Positions 18,639 through 28,072 of a stretch of 64,000 bases of DNA are shown piece after piece. The DNA is from Eubacteriales Family XIII. Incertae Sedis bacterium. Its GTDB lineage: Bacteria > Bacillota > Clostridia > Peptostreptococcales > Anaerovoracaceae. The DNA is taken from contig JAISED010000016.1 of the NCBI GenBank assembly GCA_031264295.1, forward strand, positions 1-64,000, in the 5' to 3' direction. Each line of letters starts with the position of its first letter. Position 1 is the first letter of the stretch. The notes below the pieces were generated by a model, which was not told the origin of the DNA, searched no databases, and saw nothing but the letters and a program-made list of their open reading frames with translations. A program made the position numbers and the translations under genes.

Positions 18639-18790
18639 CTGCCCTTTGGCAGCTTCGCGCGACGTGGTCTGGGTCCTGCGCAATGTGAAACTGTGAACCT
18701 CGTCAGGTCCGGAAGGAAGCAGCGATAAGCGGATCTTCGCATGTGCCGCAGATCAGCCTTTTCCGGTTGTGCGAAGCGCCCAAAGGGCAG
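18639..18790 (+). ncRNA. ffs: Signal recognition particle RNA (4.5S-like)
   Basis: The conserved Ffh-binding hairpin is plain: GTCAGGTCCGGAAGGAAGC at about 18702-18720, continuing AGCGATAAG. The ends pair as a terminal stem: CTGCCCTTTGG (18639-18649) with CCAAAGGGCAG (18780-18790), and GCTTCGCGC with GCGAAGC just inside. It forms the SRP with Ffh for membrane targeting of nascent proteins. At about 150 nt it is longer than the ~100-nt small type and shorter than the Bacillus 6S-like form. Its position directly before dnaX is seen in other Firmicutes. Confidence 0.93.
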
Positions 18791-18828
18791 TTTAATGATT
18801 GGTTTTGACGCAGCGGATGGAGGCGGGA

Positions 18829-20670
18829 ATGCACCTGGCGCTTTACAGAGAATTCAGACCCGAGACCTTTGATAAGATGCTCGGGCAGGAACATATTGTC
18901 AGGATATTAACGAACCAAATACAAAGGGATACGGTCGGGCACGCCTATCTGTTTTGCGGAACGCGCGGGACGGGAAAAACTACGGTGGCAAGGCTGCTCG
19001 CGAAGGGCGTGAACTGCCTTGCGGATGGTGAGCGCCCATGCGGGATATGCGATAATTGTGTGAGCATTAAGAACGGCGTGTTTATGGATGTCGTTGAGAT
19101 CGACGCAGCTTCTAACAATGGCGTGGATAATATACGCGATCTCAAGGAGAGCGTCAAGTATCCGCCCGTACAGGGGCGGCGCAAGGTTTATATAGTCGAT
19201 GAAGTGCATATGCTTTCAACAGGCGCGTTCAACGCCCTGCTGAAGACACTGGAGGAACCGCCGTCGGACGTCATGTTTATATTGGCGACTACAGAACCTC
19301 AGAAGTTACCGGCGACCATATTGTCACGATGTCTCAGGCTTGATTTTAAGCGGGTTCCGTCAGGCGTCATTAAAGGTGGCATGAAGGAGATCTGCGCCGA
19401 TATAGGCGTGGAGATTACGGATGAGGCATTGGGACTCTTGGCGTTCAACGCGGAGGGTTCTGTACGGGACGGACTCAGCCTTCTGGATCAGTGTATCGCG
19501 GGGGGCGACCGCGTCAGCCGGGAGACCGTCCTTGAACTGTTAGGCAGCCCCGGTGAAGCGCGGTTGACGGAACTGACGGAGCTGGTTTTTGAAGGCGACG
19601 TATCGGGGGCTTTGATCCTTCTGGACGGACTTTTGTCTGACGGAAATGATGAAAGACAGATCATGAAAGACTGGATCGAGCATTTTCGTAATCTCATGTT
19701 AGTGCGGCATGTTAAGCGTCCGCAGGACATTATGAATATGCCGACGGAAAACATAGACAGGTTGAAAATGCAAGGCGACAGGTTGCCGACGGAGTTCATC
19801 AGTAGCGGGATTCTAAGCTTGGCTAAAACCCTGAACGACGCCAGATGGTCAACGCAGCCGCGGATATTGCTGGAGGTCGGACTTATACGGATGGCGTCCG
19901 GAGAAGCGCCGGAGAGCGGCGAAAAGCCAGGCGGCAAGCTCGGAAGCAGCGTTAGGGCAGGCGGCCGGTCAGAAGACGGCGGCGGGACAGTTGAACAGCC
20001 GAAGGGCGCTGTTGGAACAGTCAATCGGTCGCAAGACGGCGAAGAGGCGAACGGCGGACGGTCGGAGGATAAGCCGGAGAGCGCGATGGCCGGGGTCGGA
20101 GAAGCCGGCGGTATCGGAGAAGCCGGCGGCATGCCGAACGAGGATGAAAACCACGGCATGGCGGTAAAGATAAATATTAACTGGGATGAAATCGTCGCTG
20201 AAATATCGAAGAAGAAGGCGCTTTTTAAACGCTTGGCGGGGCGGAGCAGGTTAGCTGACGTCTCAAAGGAGACATTTGTCGTAAATGTCTACGATGATAT
20301 TACGAAGAAGACCGCTGAAAGCGCAAGGGAGTTCATAGAAGAGGCAGTTTCGAAGCGCTTGGGCGCCGAGATGAAGCTGGACTGCCGTTTAGTGAAAGAC
20401 GACGGAGCGGATAAACGAAAGATGGCGGCAGATGCTTCGGGAAAAGCGGCGCGTCAGCCGGATGCGGCGGAAAGTGCGGCGCATCAGTCAGATGCGGCTG
20501 GAAGTGCTGCGCGTCAGCCGGATGCGGCGGAAAGTGCTACGCTTCAGTCGAGAGCAGAAACGCCGCCCTGGTCTGAGGACAAGCAAGCCGTGTCGAACGA
20601 GGCGGTTTCAGCTGAGGATATAGCGCGCCAGTTGGAGGCAAAGTTTAACATAAAGGTAGAACGTGAATAA
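18829..20670 (+). CDS. dnaX: DNA polymerase III subunit gamma/tau
   Basis: 614-residue clamp-loader ATPase. Opening LALYREFRPETFDKMLGQEH, Walker A GTRGTGKTT, zinc cysteines in CLADGERPCGICDNC, Walker B VYIVDEVHML, and sensor SRCLRLDFKR are all canonical. ATG 18829 is chosen over TTG 18799 because GGAGG lies five bases before it and family members start MxxALYR. The tau part holds two low-complexity insertions: a G/E/S-rich linker (19900-20150) and a repeat of AARQPDAAES-type units (20445-20555) encoded by ~36-bp DNA repeats. The replication-fork role is otherwise standard. First gene of dnaX-ybaB-recR. Confidence 0.96.
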   Translation: MHLALYREFRPETFDKMLGQEHIVRILTNQIQRDTVGHAYLFCGTRGTGKTTVARLLAKGVNCLADGERPCGICDNCVSIKNGVFMDVVEIDAASNNGVDNIRDLKESVKYPPVQGRRKVYIVDEVHMLSTGAFNALLKTLEEPPSDVMFILATTEPQKLPATILSRCLRLDFKRVPSGVIKGGMKEICADIGVEITDEALGLLAFNAEGSVRDGLSLLDQCIAGGDRVSRETVLELLGSPGEARLTELTELVFEGDVSGALILLDGLLSDGNDERQIMKDWIEHFRNLMLVRHVKRPQDIMNMPTENIDRLKMQGDRLPTEFISSGILSLAKTLNDARWSTQPRILLEVGLIRMASGEAPESGEKPGGKLGSSVRAGGRSEDGGGTVEQPKGAVGTVNRSQDGEEANGGRSEDKPESAMAGVGEAGGIGEAGGMPNEDENHGMAVKININWDEIVAEISKKKALFKRLAGRSRLADVSKETFVVNVYDDITKKTAESAREFIEEAVSKRLGAEMKLDCRLVKDDGADKRKMAADASGKAARQPDAAESAAHQSDAAGSAARQPDAAESATLQSRAETPPWSEDKQAVSNEAVSAEDIARQLEAKFNIKVERE

Positions 20671-20690
20671 TAATTTCAGGAGAAACGAAG

Positions 20691-21062
20691 ATGGGAAAGG
20701 GCATGAAGGCCGGTAAAAAACCGAACCCCAATAAAGGTATGAAACAGGGTGGGGGTTCACAAGCGGAGCAGATGCGTCAGATGCAAGTGATGCAAAAACG
20801 CATGGAAGAAGTTCAGAGCGAAATAGAGGAAAAAGAAGTAGAAACCACAGCGGGCGGAGGCGCGGTCAAGGTAAAGATCAGTGGGAAGAAAGAGATCACG
20901 GCGCTTGAGATAAGCCCGGACGCTCTCGATCCTGATGATGTGGAGATGCTTCAGGATCTCATCATAGTTGCGGTCAATGAAGGACTGCGCCAGATTGAAG
21001 AGATAACTGAGACTGAAATGGGAAAATTAACAGGCGGGTTTTCTATACCCGGCCTGGTCTAG
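20691..21062 (+). CDS. ybaB: YbaB/EbfC-family nucleoid-associated protein
   Basis: 123 residues: basic, low-complexity N-terminus, coiled helix QMRQMQVMQKRMEEVQSEIE, then the conserved VETTAGGGAVKVKISGKKEI and ALDPDDVEMLQDLI. YbaB forms a tweezer-shaped dimer that binds DNA. It sits between dnaX and recR, as in most Firmicutes, with a good AGGAGA-like site. The extra ~20 N-terminal residues (KAGKKPNPNKGMKQGGGS) are longer than usual. Confidence 0.95.
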   Translation: MGKGMKAGKKPNPNKGMKQGGGSQAEQMRQMQVMQKRMEEVQSEIEEKEVETTAGGGAVKVKISGKKEITALEISPDALDPDDVEMLQDLIIVAVNEGLRQIEEITETEMGKLTGGFSIPGLV

Positions 21063-21068
21063 CCTGCC

Positions 21069-21677
21069 ATGGCTGCGAAATATTTCGCAAGGCCGCTCAG
21101 CAATCTGATAAGTGAACTGTCGAAGTTGCCGGGCATTGGCGGTAAAAGCGCTCAGCGCCTGGCATTTCACATACTTTCGATGGAAGAGAAAGATGCCGTC
21201 GGTATTGCGGAAGCGATCATTGAGGCTAAACGTGAAATGAAATACTGTTCTGAATGCGGCAACCTGACGGATACGGATCCGTGCGGGGTATGTTCTGACG
21301 CCATGCGGGATCGAACGGCGATCTGCGTGGTGGAAAACGCGCGTGATGTTGCGGCGATCGAACGGATGAGGGATTACAGAGGTCTTTATCATGTTCTGCA
21401 TGGGACGATTTCTCCTATGGACGGAATCGGCCCTGACGATATAAATCTTAAACAGCTCGTTATAAGACTTCAGAAAAACGATGATGTGAAAGAGGTGATA
21501 CTTGCGACGAATCCGAATATTGAGGGAGAAGCGACGGCTATGTATATTGCCCGGCTTATCAAACCGGCAGGGATAAGGGTTACGCGTATAGCGCATGGCA
21601 TACCGGTAGGCGGCGATTTAGAATACGCCGACGAAGTGACCCTGTCTAAGGCTATGGAAGGACGCAGGGAGATGTAA
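21069..21677 (+). CDS. recR: Recombination mediator RecR
   Basis: 202 residues, normal length. Helix-hairpin-helix [19 protein letters not shown]; zinc finger [16 protein letters not shown]; Toprim core [14 protein letters not shown] and [18 protein letters not shown]; ending [20 protein letters not shown]. RecR works with RecO (and RecF) to load RecA on gapped DNA. It starts six bases after ybaB. No terminator was recognised, but a GC-rich stretch with repeated CGCCGCCGGGCGCG (21690-21770) follows. Confidence 0.96.
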   Translation: MAAKYFARPLSNLISELSKLPGIGGKSAQRLAFHILSMEEKDAVGIAEAIIEAKREMKYCSECGNLTDTDPCGVCSDAMRDRTAICVVENARDVAAIERMRDYRGLYHVLHGTISPMDGIGPDDINLKQLVIRLQKNDDVKEVILATNPNIEGEATAMYIARLIKPAGIRVTRIAHGIPVGGDLEYADEVTLSKAMEGRREM

Positions 21678-21830
21678 CGTCCGCTCGCGCCGCCGGGCGC
21701 GTCGGGACTGACGAGGCTATCGGACAGGCCGGCAGTTACGACTGCCGCTGAGCATGCCGCCGGGCGCGCTGCTGTCTTGATTCCGGATATTCGGGGAACG
21801 CATAAAAAACGATCAAGGAGGATTTAATCT

Positions 21831-23492
21831 GTGAACGATGCGAGAAGAGCAGGCGTTGTGACGGACACTTCCGGTGCGGGCTTGAAAAAGCATAAAATGT
21901 CTACCGCAACTGTAGTGTTCATGGTGTTTTCGCTGGTTGCGGCCGGGTGTTACGGCATTGAGGATATGATTCCCGCCGCCGGTCCCGGGCTTACCCTGGT
22001 GATGCTGATGGCGCTCCCCTTTGTGTGGGGAATGCCTTTCGGTTTAGTCGCAGCGGAGCTGGGTTCGGTAAGACCGCAGGAAGGCGGATATTACAAGTGG
22101 GTGCAGGAGGCGCTCGGCGAATTCTGGGGTTTCCAGGCGGGCTGGTGGCGAACCGTTTCTATATATATAGACAACGCCCTTTATGTCATTCTGGCGGGCG
22201 GTTACGCGTCGGTTCAGTGGGATCTGAGTCAGACGCAGTCATTTGCCCTGAAAGCCGCAATGATACTGATCTTCATGTATATAAACATACGGGGCGTGAA
22301 AGACGTGGGCGTGGTGACCAACATCCTCTCCATCTTTGTGATCGCGGCCTTCGCAATGATAGCAATAATAGGCTTTACGCATTGGAACAGCAATCCTTTC
22401 AGCCCATTTCTGGCGGGAGAAGCGGAGACGGCGGTTGACTTGGTGACCTACATAGGCGCCGGCATTTCCATAGGCATGTGGATGTACTCCGGATATGAGT
22501 CAATGTCAACTGTAGCAGGTGAACTGGAGGATCCGCAGGTGATACCCAAGGCGACTATGATAACCGTCCCCCTGATCATGGCGACCTATATCTTCCCGAC
22601 AATGGCGGCTCTGGCGTCAATGGGGCGCTGGAACGAGTGGGGCGAGGACGCTTTGGGATACGCCGACGTCGCCAAAACGATGCTGCCCGGAGATTTTGGA
22701 GCGTGGGCGGGCGTCTTCTTCATAGTAGTAGCCATAGTCGCGCAGTGTTCAATATATAATACATATATAGCGTCCGGTTCCAGAGGTTTCTTCGCCCTTG
22801 CCGCAGACAGGCTGGCGCCACCCTTTCTTGTTAAGGTTGACAGAAGATACGGCGTGCCATATGTGGCGGTGATCTCCATATCTGTTGTAAGCCTCATTCT
22901 CTGCAATTTCGCCTTCGAAGCGGTTGTCGTCGTGGACGTATTTCTTCTTGTCGCATCATATATAATGGTATATATTTCCGCCATCATACTCCGAAAGAGG
23001 ATACCCAAGGAAGAGTACAAGTTCAGAATTCCCGGAGGGAATGGTGTACTTTACATAATTTGTGTAGTCCCGATATGCGTTGCCTTGATTTCTTTCTTTA
23101 TTAATGGGGCGGATTATTTTATCGGCGGAATGATGGGTATAATAACGGGACCGATACTCTATGTGCTGTGGAAAAAAATGTACGGCGGTTTGGCGGCAAA
23201 AAACCCCGAATACCGCAACTCACTCAATACGAATACGGGTCTGGCGCAGGGCGATCTGCGGCGCATGGCGTTCATGTTTTTCGTGTTGGGATGCATAGGC
23301 TTTTTCGGAAGGATATTCTTGCCGTGGTACGAAGGCGCTGAAGCGGCCGCGTATTACTCAGAGGAATATTCGAGCGGTCTTTTCGCGAATTGGGAATTGA
23401 TGCTCGGCGCGATAAGCGCTGCTGCGGTCATATGCCTTGCCGCATCGCTTATATTGATATTTGTTTCAAAAAGGAGTGAGAGACATGACTGA
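21831..23492 (+). CDS. APC-superfamily amino-acid permease
   Basis: 553 residues with about 13 hydrophobic segments. The motifs GCYGIEDMIPAAGPGLTLV and AELGSVRPQEGGYYKWVQEA are the TM1 and TM2 signatures of APC-family transporters. GTG 21831 has AAGGAGG upstream. It overlaps the next gene by eight bases, so the pair is one translationally coupled unit of two different APC-type permeases. These import or exchange amino acids; which ones cannot be read from the sequence. A paired, possibly exchanger-type role for amino-acid fermentation is inference. Confidence 0.85.
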   Translation: MNDARRAGVVTDTSGAGLKKHKMSTATVVFMVFSLVAAGCYGIEDMIPAAGPGLTLVMLMALPFVWGMPFGLVAAELGSVRPQEGGYYKWVQEALGEFWGFQAGWWRTVSIYIDNALYVILAGGYASVQWDLSQTQSFALKAAMILIFMYINIRGVKDVGVVTNILSIFVIAAFAMIAIIGFTHWNSNPFSPFLAGEAETAVDLVTYIGAGISIGMWMYSGYESMSTVAGELEDPQVIPKATMITVPLIMATYIFPTMAALASMGRWNEWGEDALGYADVAKTMLPGDFGAWAGVFFIVVAIVAQCSIYNTYIASGSRGFFALAADRLAPPFLVKVDRRYGVPYVAVISISVVSLILCNFAFEAVVVVDVFLLVASYIMVYISAIILRKRIPKEEYKFRIPGGNGVLYIICVVPICVALISFFINGADYFIGGMMGIITGPILYVLWKKMYGGLAAKNPEYRNSLNTNTGLAQGDLRRMAFMFFVLGCIGFFGRIFLPWYEGAEAAAYYSEEYSSGLFANWELMLGAISAAAVICLAASLILIFVSKRSERHD

Positions 23493-25029
23493 AGAACGTA
23501 TTGTTAATAGAAGTGAACGCACACTGAACAGAGGAATTATGCCGTGGCATGTTTCTTTCATCGCTTTGGGAGGCATTATAGGTTCTTGTTATTTTCTGGA
23601 ATTGGGGGACACATACGCGTCTTTGGGACCGGGAGCGGTTCTCGTGACTTACGCGATCGCCGGATTGACCATATTCGGCGTAATGCAGTCCTTCGCAGAA
23701 TTGCTTGTCAACATACCGCGGCGCGGCTCGTTCGTGTCCTATACCAGGGAATTCATGGGGGACACGGCGTCGGCGGGCATAGGCTGGGCGTTTTGGGCGA
23801 ATTGGGTTTGCTACATACCATCGGAGGCTCTGGCGACGGCCATATTCGTAAACTCGTTGATAAGGGACATAAGCGGGAAGGAGATGGGTGTGGGCTACAC
23901 ATTCCTGTGGGGCGTCCTCGCCTTGACCCTGCTCACATTCATCAATGTTTTCCACGTCAAATGTTTTGGCTATGTCGAATCGATAATGGCCATAATAAAG
24001 ATCATATCCATAGCGCTGTTTGTCATATGCGGCGTTTGCATCTGGCTGGGCTTGGCGGCAAGCGACGTTCGCGAGTGGGGCGGTAACGAAGGCTTCATCG
24101 GAACCAGCATAATGCTCGCGGGCGAAGGAAGCGTTCTCGAAAAGCTGTTTCCGGAGGGCGGATTCGTGATGATCACGATAATGATATGGACGCTGGTAAA
24201 TTTCCAGGGTTCGGAGATCGTCGGGCTTTCAGCAGCGGAAACGCAGAATCCTGAAAAAAACGTACCCCTGGCCTGCAAGAGGGTGGCCTTCCGCATAATC
24301 CTCATCTATCTCGTACCGATATTCGTACTTTCACTTATAATGCCGTATTTCGAAGGGAATATTGAAAAATCTGTATTTGCGGATACGCTCTATCATTACG
24401 GGTTCGGCTGGGGTTCACAGGTTTTTACAATAGTGACCATGATAGCGGCGTTTAGCTGTGCTAACTCGGGATTCTACGGCACGGTGCGTTCGCTCTACGG
24501 ATTGTCCGTGGAGGGGCTGGCGCCGAAATTTCTCTCGAACTTGAACCGTTTCAACACCCCGCAGAACGCGACGCTCTTCACCATTGTACCCATATGGATC
24601 GTTTTCGTACTGGGATTCGGCGTTGAGCAGCTCGGTTGGGGCGGAGGGGACATGCCGCTTTATACGGCGCTCGTGGGCATATCCGGATTTACGGGTACGC
24701 TTTGCTGGGTCGGTATACTGTATTCACAGATAAAATTCAGGAAACGCCTGATACAAAGGGGATATGATCCGAACGAGGTGCTTACGGTAAAAGCTGTCTG
24801 GTATCCGTGGCTTGAGTATTTTGCTGTGATCCTGCAAGTAGCGGCAATGATAATGCTCGTGTTTGAGGACGGCGGGCTGAACATATTCATTCTCTCCATG
24901 ATCATCATCATCGTGCCCATCGCTATATATGTGACACAGAAGAAACGCGGGAAAATTAGGACGTCCATAAGCATCGGCGCGGATGAGGTTACATTCGACG
25001 AGAAGTTCCCTGATCGCTCACATAAATGA
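23485..25029 (+). CDS. Amino-acid permease (AAT/APC family)
   Basis: 514 residues from ATG 23485, picked because AAGGAGTGAGAGAC precedes it; the frame is open to 23461. About 12 membrane segments. HVSFIALGGIIGSCYFLELG is the TM1 G-rich unwound segment, and AELLVNIPRRGSFVSYTREF the TM2-3 loop with the conserved P-R-x-G. SEIVGLSAAETQNPEKNVP matches the E-x-x-NP motif of AAT-family amino-acid permeases (lysine, GABA and aromatic types). Stop codons end the unit at a hairpin (25038-25066). Substrate unresolved. Confidence 0.87.
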   Translation: MTEERIVNRSERTLNRGIMPWHVSFIALGGIIGSCYFLELGDTYASLGPGAVLVTYAIAGLTIFGVMQSFAELLVNIPRRGSFVSYTREFMGDTASAGIGWAFWANWVCYIPSEALATAIFVNSLIRDISGKEMGVGYTFLWGVLALTLLTFINVFHVKCFGYVESIMAIIKIISIALFVICGVCIWLGLAASDVREWGGNEGFIGTSIMLAGEGSVLEKLFPEGGFVMITIMIWTLVNFQGSEIVGLSAAETQNPEKNVPLACKRVAFRIILIYLVPIFVLSLIMPYFEGNIEKSVFADTLYHYGFGWGSQVFTIVTMIAAFSCANSGFYGTVRSLYGLSVEGLAPKFLSNLNRFNTPQNATLFTIVPIWIVFVLGFGVEQLGWGGGDMPLYTALVGISGFTGTLCWVGILYSQIKFRKRLIQRGYDPNEVLTVKAVWYPWLEYFAVILQVAAMIMLVFEDGGLNIFILSMIIIIVPIAIYVTQKKRGKIRTSISIGADEVTFDEKFPDRSHK

Positions 25030-25037
25030 AATCACAT

Positions 25038-25066
25038 GTCTGCGGCATTGTCATCATGCCGCAGAC
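25038..25066 (+). terminator. Hairpin between permeases and hydrogenase
   Basis: GTCTGCGGCAT (25038-25048) pairs perfectly with ATGCCGCAGAC (25056-25066) over a seven-base loop. No immediate U run follows, so termination may be partial or factor-dependent. Positioned nine bases after the permease stop. Confidence 0.65.
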
Positions 25067-25108
25067 CGTGAATTTCCGTGATTTTGCGCTGAAATTTATA
25101 AGTATCCC

Positions 25109-25137
25109 TTGTTTTTTCATATATGAAATTATATAAT
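25109..25137 (+). promoter_or_regulatory. Ech hydrogenase promoter with palindromic operator
   Basis: TTGTTT (25109-25114) and TATAAT (25132-25137) with a 17-base spacer. The spacer contains TTTCATATATGAAA (25115-25128), a perfect 14-base palindrome. A regulator bound there would occlude the promoter, so hydrogenase expression is probably controlled at this site. The binding protein is unknown. Confidence 0.75.
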
Positions 25138-25193
25138 AAGAATGATGATTTTACGTTACTGTAGGAGTGACCTGTGAAAAGAGGAGGGTTAAA

Positions 25194-27158
25194 TTGAGCA
25201 TTGTGTTTTCACTTATTCTGCTGCCCGCAGTGGTAGCAGTTGCTCTTTTGCTTGTCAAGGGGGATCAAGCTCGAGGGGTATTGGCGATCGCCGGTTCTAT
25301 ACTTATAGGCGCGCTTTCTATATTTCTTACGGTGAGATTCTTCACAAGCGGCAGTATGACTTTCAATTTGAACGAGAATCATGAGGAACTGGCGGAATTT
25401 ATCGGATACGCGATGATGGCGATCGAGATTATACTGGCAGTTGTGATTTTCGCGCTGGGCATCAAGCACAAGAAATATCTGGCGTCTTTGCTTGCGGCTC
25501 TGCAGACACCTCTCATGGTGTGGTTTGAGTTCTCAACCGGCAAGAATATTGAGGTGGAGAACGCGCTTTATTACGATCAGCTTTCCATAATTATGGCGCT
25601 GATAATAGGAATTATAGGCACGCTTATCTGCGTGTACGCGCTGGGTTACATGAAAGATTTCCAGCATCACCATCATGATGAGGCGGACAGGAGACCCTGG
25701 TTCTTTTTCCTGCTCTTCCTCTTTCTGGCCGCCATGTACGGCATCGTTTTTTCGAACAATCTGGTATGGCTGTATTTCTTCTGGGAGATCACAACGCTCT
25801 GTTCATTCTTCCTCATAGGATTTACAAAGACGAAGGAGGCGACCAACAATTCTTTCAGGGCGCTCATCATGAATCTGTTCGGAGGACTGGCATTTGTACT
25901 CGCCATCATACTGGTCGGCAGGAACGGTGTGTTGGAACTTAGCGGCTTGCTTCAAATGGCGGCTTATTCGCCGCAGATTGTGACGCCGCCGTTGATTCTA
26001 CTGGTATTCGCGGGGCTGACAAAGGCGGCGCAGATGCCGTTCAACAGTTGGCTGCTCGGCGCTATGGTGGCGCCCACGCCGACTTCCGCCCTGCTCCACT
26101 CATCCACGATGGTCAAGGCAGGCGTATTCCTTATACTGAAATTGGCGCCGGCATTTATGATGACGAACAGTTCGCTTGTTTCGGCGGGCACGCTCGCCAT
26201 GATGGTAGGCGGTATAACCTTCCTCATGGCCTCATGCGCCGCGATATCTCAGAGCAATGCGAAGAGGGTGCTGGCCTACTCAACTGTGGCCAACCTCGGA
26301 CTTATCATCGTGTGCGCCGGAACCGGCATGCCGGGCGGCATATGGGCGGCGACCATGCTCATCATATTCCACGCTGTGACCAAGTCACTGCTCTTCCTGT
26401 GTGTAGGCACAGCCGAACACAATATAGGGAGCAGAGATATCGAGGATATGGACGGACTTTTCAGCAGAATGCCGAGGCTTGCGCTGTTTATGATCGTGGG
26501 GATTTCCGCGATGTTCCTGGCGCCTTTCGGCATGTTGGTTTCGAAGTGGGCGGCTCTGGAGAGTCTCATTTACTCCAGCAACCCGCTGGTTCTGCTCATG
26601 GTCGTCTTTGGAAGCTCCGTGACCGTGTTCTACTGGGGCAAGTGGCTGGGCAAGATGCTGGCGATAGTAGCGAAGCGGGAGAACATCCAGCACAATGTGC
26701 ATAAGGAGGAATGGTCTTCGCTGGGGAGTTTGGTAGCTCTGGTTATTGCGGCCTGCATAACCTTCCCCGCGTTTTCGAAGAGGCTGGTCGAGCCGTTTAT
26801 CATCAGCGTCTACGGAGGGCTTTTGACGGAAGAAAATCTGCAGAATTTCCTGCTGGGCAGTGAGAATCTGTATATAATGATGATAATGACGGCGGTCATA
26901 CTGCTGCTGCCCATGTTGTTCTTGGGTAAGAGCAATAAAAGGATCATGCCCATCTATCTGGCGGGCGCGGGACTTAATGACAATCTCAAATTCATGGGTT
27001 CTATGCAGAAAGAAACGGAATTTTCATTGCGCAACTGGTACATGGAAGGCTACTTTGCCGAGAAGAGGATGAACTTGATCGGCATAATAGCGACGGTACT
27101 TGTGATGGTATACATATTTTCCTCTGTGGCTGCCGTAGTATTTAGAGGGGGGGTATGA
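25194..27158 (+). CDS. echA: Ech-type hydrogenase membrane subunit EchA (NuoL/MrpA-like antiporter subunit)
   Basis: 654 residues. TTG 25194 is preferred because GAGGAGGG lies seven bases before it; GTG 25167 has no such site. About 16 membrane helices. The proton-channel core is visible: LYFFWEITTLCSFFLIGF (with the key glutamate), FAGLTKAAQMPFNSWL, VAPTPTSALLHSSTMVKAG and ILIIFHAVTKSLLFL, all standard for NuoL/HyfB/EchA. It couples electron flow from ferredoxin to H+ or Na+ translocation. First of six genes in the exact order echABCDEF, with 4-base overlap to the next. Confidence 0.93.
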   Translation: MSIVFSLILLPAVVAVALLLVKGDQARGVLAIAGSILIGALSIFLTVRFFTSGSMTFNLNENHEELAEFIGYAMMAIEIILAVVIFALGIKHKKYLASLLAALQTPLMVWFEFSTGKNIEVENALYYDQLSIIMALIIGIIGTLICVYALGYMKDFQHHHHDEADRRPWFFFLLFLFLAAMYGIVFSNNLVWLYFFWEITTLCSFFLIGFTKTKEATNNSFRALIMNLFGGLAFVLAIILVGRNGVLELSGLLQMAAYSPQIVTPPLILLVFAGLTKAAQMPFNSWLLGAMVAPTPTSALLHSSTMVKAGVFLILKLAPAFMMTNSSLVSAGTLAMMVGGITFLMASCAAISQSNAKRVLAYSTVANLGLIIVCAGTGMPGGIWAATMLIIFHAVTKSLLFLCVGTAEHNIGSRDIEDMDGLFSRMPRLALFMIVGISAMFLAPFGMLVSKWAALESLIYSSNPLVLLMVVFGSSVTVFYWGKWLGKMLAIVAKRENIQHNVHKEEWSSLGSLVALVIAACITFPAFSKRLVEPFIISVYGGLLTEENLQNFLLGSENLYIMMIMTAVILLLPMLFLGKSNKRIMPIYLAGAGLNDNLKFMGSMQKETEFSLRNWYMEGYFAEKRMNLIGIIATVLVMVYIFSSVAAVVFRGGV

Positions 27159-28069
27159 CAGTAATGGAATTCGAATCGATTATGAAAATTGCGGCGGCAG
27201 TGGTCGCCTACATCGTGTTCGCTCCCCTGCTCGGAGGCCTTTTGGCGGGGATTGACAGAAAGATAACGGCCAGGATGCAAGGGCGTTTCGGCCCTCCTGT
27301 CCTGCAGCCCTTCTATGACGTATTGAAACTTTTGGAAAAAGAACCTATTACTGTAAATGCAAGCCAGGATTTCTTCGTGGGATGCAGCTTGCTGTTCATG
27401 ATAATAACAGGCTGTATGTTCTTCGCGGGTCTCAGTTTGCTGCTGTTCATATTCTCGCTGACGACCGCCAGCATGTTCTTGGTCGCGGCGGCCTATTCGT
27501 CGAATTCCCCTTACGCGCAGATCGGCGCGGAGAGGGAACTTTTGCAGATGATGGCGTATGAACCCATGGTGCTTATCGCGGCTATCAGCCTCTATCTGGT
27601 GAAGGGCATGAGCTTCAATATAAGCGATATCGCTTTCTTTGAAGAGGCGCCTCCGGGGATTATATTACTTCCCGGTGTTTTCGTGGGTTTCCTCTATATC
27701 CTCACGATAAAGTTCAGAAAGTCGCCGTTTGACCTTTCGATGTCGCATCACGCGCATCAGGAGCTTGTGAAGGGTCTAACGACTGAGTTCTCCGGAAAAA
27801 CCCTTGCCATGCTGGAGATAGCACACTGGTATGAAAATATATTCCTGCTCGGATTCGTCTTCCTCTTCTTCTCGAACGGAACGATACTCATGGCTGTGAT
27901 CGGGGTGATCGTTTGCCTGCTCGCGTACTTCCTGGAGGTCTTTATTGACAATGTAAATGCCAGGATGAAGTGGCAGTTTGCGTTGAATTCGGCATGGATA
28001 GTGGCTCTGACATTCGGAGCTGTGAATATGCTTGTAGTTTATTACAGATTATTTGGCGGGGGGGTGTAG
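27155..28069 (+). CDS. echB: Ech-type hydrogenase membrane subunit EchB (NuoH-like)
   Basis: 304 residues, about eight helices. RMQGRFGPPVLQPFYDVLKL and RKSPFDLSMSHHAHQELVKG are the conserved NuoH/HyfC/EchB loops that anchor the soluble arm and feed the proton path; the second carries the H-A-H-Q-E-L variant typical of hydrogenases. Starts at ATG overlapping the echA stop. Forms the membrane foot of the complex with EchA. Confidence 0.94.
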   Translation: MTVMEFESIMKIAAAVVAYIVFAPLLGGLLAGIDRKITARMQGRFGPPVLQPFYDVLKLLEKEPITVNASQDFFVGCSLLFMIITGCMFFAGLSLLLFIFSLTTASMFLVAAAYSSNSPYAQIGAERELLQMMAYEPMVLIAAISLYLVKGMSFNISDIAFFEEAPPGIILLPGVFVGFLYILTIKFRKSPFDLSMSHHAHQELVKGLTTEFSGKTLAMLEIAHWYENIFLLGFVFLFFSNGTILMAVIGVIVCLLAYFLEVFIDNVNARMKWQFALNSAWIVALTFGAVNMLVVYYRLFGGGV

Positions 28070-28072
28070 CAG

